Shown here: positions 27,432-35,868 of the stretch, in pieces
Layout of the letters: every line of letters begins with the position of its first letter
Position numbering within the stretch: the first letter of the stretch is position 1
Assembly (NCBI GenBank): GCA_018660835.1
Contig: JABJJN010000031.1
Span: 1 to 64,000 of the forward strand
Source of the DNA: Gemmatimonadota bacterium
Lineage (GTDB): Bacteria; Latescibacterota; UBA2968; UBA8231
DNA: 64,000 nt
Direction: 5' to 3'
Notes under the pieces: generated by a model
The model's database searches: none
Told to the model about the DNA's origin: nothing
What the model saw: the letters and a program-made list of their open reading frames with translations, nothing else
Made by a program: the position numbers and the translations under genes

Positions 27432-28970
27432 ATGGCCCCTAAGAGTCGCTTCCTCCTTGTCACGCAGAATCCTCAGGTACGCACGGACGTAACGGGTGCT
27501 CTACGCACCCGACAGCGTGAAATTGTCGACGTCCGAGACGGAGATCATCTCAGCGCCCTGCTCGATCGAGGCGCCGAATTGGTTCTCGTCGATCTTCGTT
27601 TGCCCGAACGCACGATTGCCGACCTGGCACAGACACTGGCCCTCAAGAGGGAAGTTCCCATCATCGTCCTCGCCGACGACGGCGCCGCCTCCTGGGACAA
27701 GGCCTCCCGTGGGAGCCCACTGGAGCGTGTGTTAGAGGGACCCTTCAACGCCGAGGAACTGAATCAGGTCGCCCGAGATCTCATTGAGCGCAGTCGCTTT
27801 CTGCATGAACGGCTTGTGGGCCAGTCTGAAACAATCCAGCAGCTGCGTGAGCAGATTCTGCTCGTGGCACCGACACCCGTTACGGTGTTGGTCACCGGCG
27901 AGAGTGGCAGTGGCAAGGACGTGGTTGCGCAGGCACTGCATCACTATTCGGACCGTGCCAAGGGAAGTTTCAAGGCGGTCAACTGTGCCGCCATTCCCGA
28001 GAATCTGCTTGAAAACGAACTGTTTGGTCACGAGAAAGGTGCCTTCACGGATGCGCGTTCGCAGTTCCGTGGCATCTTCGAACAGGCCGATGGTGGTACC
28101 GTCTTTTTGGATGAGATCGGCGAGATGGCCCTCTCAGCACAGGTCCGACTCTTGCGCGTCCTTGAGGAACGCAAGGTCACTCGCGTCGGTGGTGATGCAG
28201 CCTTTGCTGTGGATGTCCGCGTTTTGGCGGCGAGCAATCGAGACCTGCTTGAGGCAGTCTCTGCCGGTGAATTTCGGCGTGATCTGTACTATCGACTCAA
28301 GGTCGTTGAACTACACTTACCTCCCTTGCGCGAACGACGCGATGACATCCCGCCCCTGCTGGATCATTATATCGAACAACTGAAGGAGTCGGCCCCTTCT
28401 GCGCAGTTCGCAGGGCTGTCACCTGCAGGACTCGATCTGCTCAACAACTACGATTGGCCCGGCAATGTCCGTGAACTACGGAACTTGGTAGAACGACTTG
28501 TGTTCCTAGGACCCCGCGGCCTAGTGCAACCGCAGGATCTGATCCCGCATCTGGAAGGTGCACCTGCCACAGTGCGTCACCTGCCCGTCGTGACGGGTAA
28601 GACCCCCGACCAATCGGAACGGGAATTGATCTATTTTGCTCTCTTGGATCTGAAACGCGAAGTCGCGGAACTACGACGCGTCGTCGAAGGGGGTACGAGT
28701 GATCGCAGTGAGGGGAGTTTCCCGCCGCGCCCCGTCTACCATGTCGATCACGAGATGGACCTTACACCTTCTGGCTCTGTCGACTCGCAGCAGGTCATCC
28801 CGGCGGCACCCGTAGAGCCTTCGGGTCTGCCATCGTTGAAGGAGATGGAACGCGAGGCCATCGAGAGGGCCCTGGTGCAGGTGGGACAGAATCGGCGCAA
28901 GGCGGCGCAGTTGTTGGGCATCGGTGTTCGCACATTGTATCGAAAACTCGATGAGTACGGCCTGAAATGA
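27432..28970 (+). CDS. Sigma-54-type AAA+ activator with degenerate receiver domain and Fis HTH
   Basis: 512 residues. N-terminal 1-110 look like a receiver domain (Asp54 in LVLVDLRLPE), but the early acidic pair reads TQN and the late conserved Lys is Gly103, so it is probably not phosphorylated. The AAA+ domain has GESGSGKDVVAQ, GAFTDA in place of GAFTGA, and GGTVFLDEIGEM. WPGNVRELRNLVERLVFLG and a Fis-type NRRKAAQLLGIGVRTLYRKL end the protein. It should activate sigma-54 promoters, although the variant GAFTDA loop needs testing. Its stop overlaps the HtrA start by ATGA. Confidence 0.88.
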   Translation: MAPKSRFLLVTQNPQVRTDVTGALRTRQREIVDVRDGDHLSALLDRGAELVLVDLRLPERTIADLAQTLALKREVPIIVLADDGAASWDKASRGSPLERVLEGPFNAEELNQVARDLIERSRFLHERLVGQSETIQQLREQILLVAPTPVTVLVTGESGSGKDVVAQALHHYSDRAKGSFKAVNCAAIPENLLENELFGHEKGAFTDARSQFRGIFEQADGGTVFLDEIGEMALSAQVRLLRVLEERKVTRVGGDAAFAVDVRVLAASNRDLLEAVSAGEFRRDLYYRLKVVELHLPPLRERRDDIPPLLDHYIEQLKESAPSAQFAGLSPAGLDLLNNYDWPGNVRELRNLVERLVFLGPRGLVQPQDLIPHLEGAPATVRHLPVVTGKTPDQSERELIYFALLDLKREVAELRRVVEGGTSDRSEGSFPPRPVYHVDHEMDLTPSGSVDSQQVIPAAPVEPSGLPSLKEMEREAIERALVQVGQNRRKAAQLLGIGVRTLYRKLDEYGLK

Positions 28971-30442
28971 ACAGACTTCTATCCATTCGCTCGCTCTTGC
29001 TATTCGTCCTGGCAGTGTCGGGTCTGGCTGTGTTGAACAGCGAGGCGCAACCTGACGCAGATGGGCATCTGGACACCGAGACCCAGCGTCTCGCCGTCGC
29101 GCAATTGGAAGCGCTGAGCGATGCCTTCCGTGCCGTACACGAAATAGCGACGCCGACTGTGGTACTGATCCAGACGTCCGGTGACTGGGAGCCTCGCCTG
29201 CCGCAGTGGCACCGGCGGATCCAGCCACCTGAGGATGTGCCTGCACCCACAGGGATGGGGTCGGGTGTGATTATCAGTTCCGACGGGTACATCATATCCA
29301 ACTACCACGTCATCCGCGATGCCGATACGATTGAGGTCGTGTTCCGAGATCGCCGGCGCCTCGCCGCCGAAGTGGTCGGCGTCGATTCTCTGATTGATAT
29401 CGCCCTTCTGAAGGTGGACGCTGAAAATCTACCTGTCGCACGACTGGGCACGTCGAGCCAGCTGCGAATCGGCGACTGGGTCGTCGCCATCGGGTACCCC
29501 TTGGGCATGGGTACGACTTTGACGCACGGAATCGTGAGTGCCTTGGGGCGGCGGGCAAATGTCATTTCGGGACAGTTTGGAATTGAGAGCTTTATCCAGA
29601 CCAACGCCGTGATCAATCCGGGAAATTCTGGTGGACCGCTACTTGATTTACAGGGCAGGGTCATTGGCATCAATACAGCGATTTCGACGCGGACGGGATA
29701 CTACATGGGCTATGGGTTGGCCGTGCCCATCGACCTTGCGCGCGAGGCCGTCGATGATCTGTTGACCCATGGCCGTGTCATTCGCGGCTATCTGGGCATT
29801 CAGATGGACGCCGTGGATGATGCTGATGTGCGACGGTTGGGCCTCGACTTAGACCCGCCGCGCGGCGTGCTGATCACTGATGTTGTGGAAGAAACTGCCG
29901 CGCACGAAGCCGGGGTGCTTCAACACGATGTGTTGTTGTCCGTCGATGGCGAGCCTGTGAATGTGCCCAACGAGGTCCAAACACGGATCTATGGGAAAAA
30001 TCCCGGTGAGGTCATGGATCTGGAACTTCTACGTGAGGGCAGTATTCGCCACCTGCTCGTGGCCCTGGGTGAGCGGGCGGAAGACCAACTTTGGTCACGA
30101 GGTGAGCGTCGGCTCGACGTACTTGGACTTACTGTAGCCACCGTAGGCCAGCGCGCTGCTGATCTTGGCTTGTCCGGTGATATCGCCGAACAACTTGGAC
30201 TGGAAGACGAAAGCCAGGCAGTCGTCATCGTTGACGTGGATCCCGACGGACTTGCGGCCAGCAAAGGAATGAAGATCGATGACATCATTACGGACATCGA
30301 TCAAACAACCATCGCTTCAGTGGATGTCCTCGTCCACCTGGTCTCAGATCTGAAACGGGGAGAATCAGCTCTGTTCTGGCTTTGGCATCAGGAGCGCGGG
30401 ATTGACGTGCGCGCGATGAGAATCGGAGGACGACGTGAGTAA
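28967..30442 (+). CDS. HtrA/DegP-like serine protease with two PDZ domains
   Basis: 491 residues; ATGA overlap with the activator. Signal peptide about 1-26 (LLLFVLAVSGLAVL). The catalytic triad is His114 (SNYHVIRD), Asp144 (SLIDIALLKV) and Ser221 (INPGNSGGPLLD). PDZ1 begins RGYLGIQMD (about 280) and PDZ2 LGLTVATVGQ (about 385). It degrades or refolds misfolded envelope proteins. The arrangement with the TPR protein and regulators suggests an envelope-stress module, with the activator immediately upstream. It overlaps the start of the next gene by 8 bases. Confidence 0.93.
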   Translation: MNRLLSIRSLLLFVLAVSGLAVLNSEAQPDADGHLDTETQRLAVAQLEALSDAFRAVHEIATPTVVLIQTSGDWEPRLPQWHRRIQPPEDVPAPTGMGSGVIISSDGYIISNYHVIRDADTIEVVFRDRRRLAAEVVGVDSLIDIALLKVDAENLPVARLGTSSQLRIGDWVVAIGYPLGMGTTLTHGIVSALGRRANVISGQFGIESFIQTNAVINPGNSGGPLLDLQGRVIGINTAISTRTGYYMGYGLAVPIDLAREAVDDLLTHGRVIRGYLGIQMDAVDDADVRRLGLDLDPPRGVLITDVVEETAAHEAGVLQHDVLLSVDGEPVNVPNEVQTRIYGKNPGEVMDLELLREGSIRHLLVALGERAEDQLWSRGERRLDVLGLTVATVGQRAADLGLSGDIAEQLGLEDESQAVVIVDVDPDGLAASKGMKIDDIITDIDQTTIASVDVLVHLVSDLKRGESALFWLWHQERGIDVRAMRIGGRRE

Positions 30443-31571
30443 AGCAGTACGAATTCCTGCGATAGATCTGCAGGGTACCGATGCCCTATTACTCTATGCC
30501 GCCAGCGAACGTAGCGCGGATCTGTATTGGGCAACTGATTTCATGGCGCCCGATCCCTTTCACTACCTGTGTGATGGGAAACGCTCGTGGGTACTGGTCA
30601 AAGATCTTGAGTTGGACCGTGCGCGGGATCAATCATGTTGTGATGTGTTAGCACTTACCGACTTCGAGCCCGAAGAGGGAGCCCGTGGCAGCAGTTTGCA
30701 CAATGCGCTACGCAAACTCGGTTTCCAGAATCTTCTGGTTCCCGCCGACTTTCCCGTCGCAACAGCCAACCAACTCTCGGATGCTGGTTTTGTCGTTCGC
30801 GCCGCCGGCGAACCATTGTTTGCGGAGCGTGCAATCAAGACTCCCCAACAGATTGAAGCCGTCGTGTCGACGCAGGCCGCTGCCGAGGCCTCCATGGCTG
30901 CCGCCGTGGACGCACTCACACAGGCCCGGATCGAGGGCGATCAGCTGTGGCTCGGTGACGGTCCGCTTACCTCCGAGCGCGTGCGACGCACCATCCATCA
31001 TGTGCTGCTTGATCACGATTGCACCGGACACCATACGATCGTCGCCGGTGGCGAACAGGCCATCGATCCTCATCAAGCCGGTCACGGACCCTTGCCGGCC
31101 CATGCGCCGATCATCATAGACATCTTCCCGCGAGCCGATCACAGCGGCTACTTTGGCGACATTACCCGCACTTTTGTGCGCGGTCAGGTCTCAGAGGAGG
31201 TGCAGCGACTCTACGACACGGTCCTGGCCGCCCAGCTGGAGGCACTGGCCGCGATACGTGCTGGAGCCGATGGTGCAAAGATTCATCGCAGCGTGCAGCA
31301 GCACTTTGAGAATGCCAACTATCGTAGCGGTGAAATCGACGGGCGCATGCAGGGCTATTTCCATGGGACCGGTCATGGGGTCGGTCTCGAAATTCACGAG
31401 GCGCCATCCCTTGGTCGTCGTGCCGATATCCTTGCCGCGCACCAGACACTGACCGTCGAACCGGGCCTGTACTATGCGGGTCTGGGGGGCGTGCGCATTG
31501 AAGACCTCGTCATCATCGAGGCCGATGGATACCGCAATGTGACCACATTTCCGAAACAGCTGCAGCTCTGA
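30435..31571 (+). CDS. M24 family metallopeptidase (aminopeptidase P/Xaa-Pro type)
   Basis: 378 residues from GTG 30435. The first half is a creatinase-type N-terminal domain (to about 125); the second is the pita-bread fold. Metal ligands are Asp229 (IIIDIFP), Asp242 (GYFGDITRT), His in HGTGHGVGLEIHE, and Glu residues near 340 and 360 (LTVEPGLYY, RIEDLV). The spacing between the two aspartates is 13, slightly longer than in the classic members, as in the DIFPR-type subfamily. It removes N-terminal residues before proline in peptides. Its gene overlaps htrA. Confidence 0.85.
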   Translation: MSKAVRIPAIDLQGTDALLLYAASERSADLYWATDFMAPDPFHYLCDGKRSWVLVKDLELDRARDQSCCDVLALTDFEPEEGARGSSLHNALRKLGFQNLLVPADFPVATANQLSDAGFVVRAAGEPLFAERAIKTPQQIEAVVSTQAAAEASMAAAVDALTQARIEGDQLWLGDGPLTSERVRRTIHHVLLDHDCTGHHTIVAGGEQAIDPHQAGHGPLPAHAPIIIDIFPRADHSGYFGDITRTFVRGQVSEEVQRLYDTVLAAQLEALAAIRAGADGAKIHRSVQQHFENANYRSGEIDGRMQGYFHGTGHGVGLEIHEAPSLGRRADILAAHQTLTVEPGLYYAGLGGVRIEDLVIIEADGYRNVTTFPKQLQL

Positions 31572-32794
31572 GTTTACGTACTGAGCCGGCGCACCCCCTA
31601 TCGCCGCGTGCCGTCATTTTCTTACGCAGTGCGACAGGGCAGAGGATCCTGGACAACGTCGGCGAACAGCGGGCGACGGGCCTGTCTTCTCTGCAGATCC
31701 AGCAGCATACAACTGATGTAGAGACGGGGCATCTGCGAGCTGCTCTGTATGTCTGGGATCAGCGGGAGCGGGCGCGGTCAAAATTCGGTGATTTCGCGCC
31801 GCAACTGTTTGGCGACAGTGACGGCTTTGAGATGGCCAGTAGTTTGGCCGTTGCCCGGCATCGCGCCACAAGATTTGGCCATCTTCTCGTGGTGGATCTG
31901 TGCTGCGGGATTGGTGGAGATCTGATGGCACTGGCAGAACGTGGCCCCTGTGTTGGGGTGGACGTCGATTTGGCACGGTTGCACATGGCTCGGGCCAATG
32001 TGGAGTCCATGCCTTTTCCTGCCCACCTCGTTGCCGCCGATGCCACCTACGGACCTGTATCAGGTAATGCGGCCGTTGTGGACCCTGCACGTAGACAGGG
32101 CAGTCGCAGAGTACGTTCAGGTGCCGACTACGAACCAAGCCTACAACTCATCGAGTCATGGCAAGAGCAGTTTTCTTTGCTGGCCGTGAAGGTCTCTCCG
32201 GCACTCGATCTGGATCAGCTTCCATCCCGTCAAGAGGTCGAGTATGTGTCCTGGCGGGGCCAGTGCAGAGAGGCTGTATTGTGGTTCAACCGCGAATCGG
32301 ATGGTATCCGACGTCGAGCGACACGAATTATCGAAGACGGACAGGTCGCCCGCAGCGTCAGCCTGACTTCTGCGAGTGACGACATCCAGCGCCCGCCATT
32401 GCAGCCGATCGGGGCAGTGCTCTATGATCCAGATCCTGCGCTTGTGCGCTCACATCTGATCGGCGAGCTCGCCATGCAACTGGGTGCCTGGTTGATTGCA
32501 GAGGAGGTTGCCTATCTCAGTAGCGACCAGATCACGGCAACTCCCTGGGCGCGATGTTTCCGAGTTCTGGAGCAAGTCCCGTTTCAACTGACTCGGCTGC
32601 AACGAGTGCTGCGATCCAACGGCTGGCGACCGGGGTCTATCCGACGACGGCACTTTCCCATCGAGCCCGAGGTCTTGCGCAAGCAGCTTGGTCGCTTTGA
32701 ATCGGACGCATCTGCTGTCGAACTGGTATGCACGCGCATCAAGGGCAAACGCACCATATTCATTTGCGCGCCTGTGATGGAATCGGCACGTTAG
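31568..32794 (+). CDS. Class I SAM-dependent methyltransferase with THUMP-like domain
   Basis: The ATG at 31832 gives only 320 residues and cuts off clear homology. The same frame is open upstream to the end of the M24 gene and reads RSATGQRILDNVG, then LQIQQHTTDVETGHLRAALYVWDQRERARSKF and later FEMASSLAVARHRATRFG. CTG 31568, overlapping the M24 stop (CTGA), is one start that would give about 408 residues. The SAM site is VVDLCCGIGGDLMALAE, followed by a C-terminal domain that ends ACTRIKGKR. The family is thought to modify RNA; substrate unknown. Confidence 0.75.
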   Translation: MSLRTEPAHPLSPRAVIFLRSATGQRILDNVGEQRATGLSSLQIQQHTTDVETGHLRAALYVWDQRERARSKFGDFAPQLFGDSDGFEMASSLAVARHRATRFGHLLVVDLCCGIGGDLMALAERGPCVGVDVDLARLHMARANVESMPFPAHLVAADATYGPVSGNAAVVDPARRQGSRRVRSGADYEPSLQLIESWQEQFSLLAVKVSPALDLDQLPSRQEVEYVSWRGQCREAVLWFNRESDGIRRRATRIIEDGQVARSVSLTSASDDIQRPPLQPIGAVLYDPDPALVRSHLIGELAMQLGAWLIAEEVAYLSSDQITATPWARCFRVLEQVPFQLTRLQRVLRSNGWRPGSIRRRHFPIEPEVLRKQLGRFESDASAVELVCTRIKGKRTIFICAPVMESAR

Positions 32795-32871
32795 GTAGTG
32801 AGTCTGGGTGGTAAGTTTTCACCTGACGCAGCCAGGTGTGTGGTCCCGCTCTCCTCTCCAGGTAGGATGTC

Positions 32872-33327
32872 ATGAGACGCCAGTTTGCCATCGGATCCGT
32901 CATCGTCGCATTGGGCGTTGTCGCCCTTCTGATCATGGGCGTGCGACAATCATCGTCTCGCCACATGACTCTCGACGTGCTACTGGTCGAAGCAGAACAG
33001 GTCACGGATCGTCGCATCCAGCTCGGCGGCTGTACCGTGGTTCCAGGAACCATTCAGTGGGATGAATATCGGCATCGTCCGGAATTCCAGATTACTGATG
33101 GTGTGAACGAGATCGCCGTTCGCTATACAGGCAATGCAGTCCTGCCAGACACGTTTCAAGATCGCGCCCAAGTCGTGATCGAGGGTCGCTTCAGTTCTGC
33201 CGATAGCCGCTTCGATGCGGAAGTCGTCTTCGCGAAATGTCCATCAAAGTACGAAGGACAGAACTACGAAGACCATATAGAGACGCTCGACAACACAACC
33301 CAGACGGCCGAACCAACGGGTACCTGA
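32872..33327 (+). CDS. ccmE: Cytochrome c maturation protein CcmE, CxxxY variant
   Basis: 151 residues. One N-terminal membrane helix (about 6-22) and then an OB-fold heme chaperone: VEAEQVTDRRIQLGGCTVVPGT, GRFSSADSRFDAEVVFAKC. Classic CcmE binds heme covalently by a His in HxxxY; here the site reads CPSKY, Cys123 to Tyr127, the CxxxY class known from Desulfovibrio and others. It takes heme from CcmC and passes it to CcmF. It opens the ccm operon, with ccmF 45 bases downstream. Confidence 0.9.
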   Translation: MRRQFAIGSVIVALGVVALLIMGVRQSSSRHMTLDVLLVEAEQVTDRRIQLGGCTVVPGTIQWDEYRHRPEFQITDGVNEIAVRYTGNAVLPDTFQDRAQVVIEGRFSSADSRFDAEVVFAKCPSKYEGQNYEDHIETLDNTTQTAEPTGT

Positions 33328-33372
33328 ACCACCTCCGCAGCTTTCTCCATCTTCTAACTGGATCTGCTTACC

Positions 33373-35385
33373 ATGGTCGATGTCGGCTACTTTGCACTGT
33401 GCCTGGCGCTGGCAGCCGCCGGTTACGCCACCATTGTCTCTCTGCTGGGCGCTCACCGACATCACGAAGGCCTGATTCGCTCGGGCGAAAACGCAATGTT
33501 GGCGGTCTGCGCTCTGTACTCGGTTGCTGCCCTGAGTCTCTGGTACGCTATCTTCACAAAGGATTTTCAGGTTCAGTATGTCGCCGAGAACACGAATCTG
33601 GCGATGCCCGCTCAATACGTGCTTGCCTCGTTATGGGGCGGCCAAAATGGCTCGATTCTGTTCTGGGGCTGGGTTCTGACCATCTACTCGGCGGCGGCTG
33701 TCTTGTTCAACCGCCATCGCTACCGAGAATTGATGCCTTATGTCGTGGCCGTATTGTCAGCGAGCTGCTTTTTCTTCGCCATACTCAATATTTTCGCCGC
33801 TGACCCTTTTACGCGTCTGCCCTTTACACCGGCCAACGGACGCGGTCTGAACCCGATCCTCCAACACCCGTATATGGCCATCCACCCGCCATTGTTATAT
33901 GCGGGGATGGTTGGGATGGCCGTGCCCTTCGCCTTTGGCATCGCGGCCTTGGCCTCTCGCCTGCTCGACAACACCTGGCTACGAGCCATGCGCCGCTGGC
34001 TACTGATCCCCTGGACCTTTCTGGGCGGCGGACTGCTACTGGGCGGCAAATGGGCCTACGTAGAGTTGGGATGGGGTGGATACTGGGGCTGGGATCCTGT
34101 AGAGAATGCTTCTCTGATGCCCTGGTTGGCAGCAACCGCTCTTCTACACTCCATCATGATTCAGGAGCGCAAGGGTATGCTCAAGGTGTGGAACATGGTC
34201 TTGCTGTTCTTCACTTTTGGCATGACGATTTTCGGCACGTTCCTGACGCGATCCGGCATTGTCTCTTCTGTGCATGCCTTCGCGCAATCGAATATCGGTA
34301 CGTTCTTCGTTGTCTTTCTGTTATTGATCGCCATCGGCTCCATTGCCCTGTTGATTACGCGCCTCGATGATCTGCACGCTGACCATCATCTCGAGTCATT
34401 TACCTCGCGCGAATCCGCCTTCCTGCTGAACAACTGGATCCTTCTGGCGCTATTGTTTGCCGTATTGTGGGGGACGATGTTCCCGGTGCTGTCCGAAGCA
34501 TTCACGGGGGACAAGATTACCGTCGGAGCGCCGTTTTTTAATCAGGTGAGCGTGCCCATGGGACTGGTCCTGTTGTTCCTGACCGGTGCGGGCCCCCTGT
34601 TCGCATGGCGGCGAACATCAACGGATGGTTTGCGACGCAATTTCATCGTACCCACTGTCGTCACCGCTGTCTGCGCTGCCGGATTCCTTCTTGGTGGAAT
34701 GCGGGACCTCTATGCGGTCATGTCCCTGTCACTGTGTGGATTTGTCGTTGGCTCCGTCGGCCTGGAGTTCTATCGAGGTGTTGGAGCACGGCGTCGTACG
34801 ATGGGGGAGGGGGCCATCCTCGCCTTCTTTCGACTGTTGTCCAAGAATCGACGTCGGTATGGAGGGTATCTGGTCCATCTTTCCGTGATCCTGTTGTTTG
34901 TTGGTTTCACCGGACAAGCCTTCACGATCGAGCGAGAGCTTGTCTTGGAGCGGGGTGAATCCGCTCATGTCGGCAACTACACTGTCACCTTCGATGCCCT
35001 GGCCTTTGGTGAGGATGCCAACAAGTCCGTCGCCGCTGCTGCTATCACGCTGCAATATGAAAATCAACGCCTTGCGACGTTGATCCCAGAGCGCCACTTC
35101 TATAAAACGGCTGAGCAGAACACGACCGAGGTGTCCATCTATTCACGTTGGCTTGAGGACTTTTATGTGATCATGGTCGGCATCGGCGAGGACGATCGGT
35201 CTGCAAAATTTCACATCTACATCAACCCCCTTGTCAATTGCGTGTGGTGGGGTTCAGCCCTGCTGGTACTGAGTTCGCTTTGGACGATGTGGCCCAATTC
35301 TCGGGATCGCCGCATGGCTCGACTTGATCGCGATGCCGTGCGCGCCGGGGGCTGGCAACCTGCCCTTGGTGGGCAACCTAGCTGA
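33373..35385 (+). CDS. ccmF: Cytochrome c-type biogenesis heme lyase CcmF
   Basis: 670 residues with about 14-15 membrane helices. The tryptophan-rich heme motif is WGGYWGWDPVENASLMPWL, followed by HSIMIQERKGML and a histidine-bearing FLTRSGIVSSVHAFAQS. The large periplasmic domain lies near 530-620. It attaches heme from CcmE to CxxCH motifs of apocytochromes c. Length is typical. No CcmH or CcmG (thioredoxin) follows in the operon, so these must lie elsewhere or be replaced by the next two genes. Confidence 0.95.
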   Translation: MVDVGYFALCLALAAAGYATIVSLLGAHRHHEGLIRSGENAMLAVCALYSVAALSLWYAIFTKDFQVQYVAENTNLAMPAQYVLASLWGGQNGSILFWGWVLTIYSAAAVLFNRHRYRELMPYVVAVLSASCFFFAILNIFAADPFTRLPFTPANGRGLNPILQHPYMAIHPPLLYAGMVGMAVPFAFGIAALASRLLDNTWLRAMRRWLLIPWTFLGGGLLLGGKWAYVELGWGGYWGWDPVENASLMPWLAATALLHSIMIQERKGMLKVWNMVLLFFTFGMTIFGTFLTRSGIVSSVHAFAQSNIGTFFVVFLLLIAIGSIALLITRLDDLHADHHLESFTSRESAFLLNNWILLALLFAVLWGTMFPVLSEAFTGDKITVGAPFFNQVSVPMGLVLLFLTGAGPLFAWRRTSTDGLRRNFIVPTVVTAVCAAGFLLGGMRDLYAVMSLSLCGFVVGSVGLEFYRGVGARRRTMGEGAILAFFRLLSKNRRRYGGYLVHLSVILLFVGFTGQAFTIERELVLERGESAHVGNYTVTFDALAFGEDANKSVAAAAITLQYENQRLATLIPERHFYKTAEQNTTEVSIYSRWLEDFYVIMVGIGEDDRSAKFHIYINPLVNCVWWGSALLVLSSLWTMWPNSRDRRMARLDRDAVRAGGWQPALGGQPS

Positions 35386-35395
35386 AGAGACTGAT

Positions 35396-35866
35396 TTGGA
35401 AACCATCCTCGTACCCATCGCTTGTCTGCTTTTGCTCGGCGGATTTTTCATCGCCATCATCCATCCGATCCTGACCAGAAAACACGCCTGGGTTCGACCT
35501 ACCAACAAGGCGCGGTCGACGATTGAGTTGACGGAGCAAAAGGAGCAATTGTACAGCTCGCTGCGTGAATTGAGTTTTGATCATTCGCTGGGCAAGATAT
35601 CAGATGCCGATTTTGAGACACTGCGAATCGACCTGGAGGCGCAGGCGCTGACGACGCTCAAGCAACTCGATGGCCTTGAGGCTGGCCCGGCGGATGCCGA
35701 TCTCGATGCACAAATTGTCGCCGATCTGCGGTCCGTCCAGGTAGAGTCACCAGAAGAGGGTGCGGCACCGGCTGCTGCCAACTTCTGTCCCGCCTGCGGC
35801 ACTGCACGGCAACGGAGCCACAAGTTTTGCGCTCATTGCGGCAGCGCCTTCGCCACGGTGTCCTGA
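35396..35866 (+). CDS. CcmI-like membrane protein with C-terminal zinc ribbon
   Basis: 156 residues from TTG 35396; a longer frame to 35324 overlaps ccmF. One N-terminal membrane helix (VPIACLLLLGGFFIAIIHPI), then a coiled helical part (ELTEQKEQLYSSLRELSFD and ADFETLRIDLEAQAL), the layout of CcmI-type helices. The C-terminus has NFCPACGTARQRSHKFCAHCG, two CxxC pairs that would bind one zinc. CcmI normally guides apocytochrome, but has no zinc ribbon. Position between ccmF and ccmA supports a role in cytochrome c assembly; function is inferred. Confidence 0.6.
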   Translation: METILVPIACLLLLGGFFIAIIHPILTRKHAWVRPTNKARSTIELTEQKEQLYSSLRELSFDHSLGKISDADFETLRIDLEAQALTTLKQLDGLEAGPADADLDAQIVADLRSVQVESPEEGAAPAAANFCPACGTARQRSHKFCAHCGSAFATVS

Positions 35867-35868
35867 AC

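Noticed and set aside
35324-35395. Longer N-terminus for the zinc-ribbon protein
   Set aside because: The 24 extra residues overlap ccmF and precede the membrane helix; a TTG just after the ccmF stop gives a normal start.
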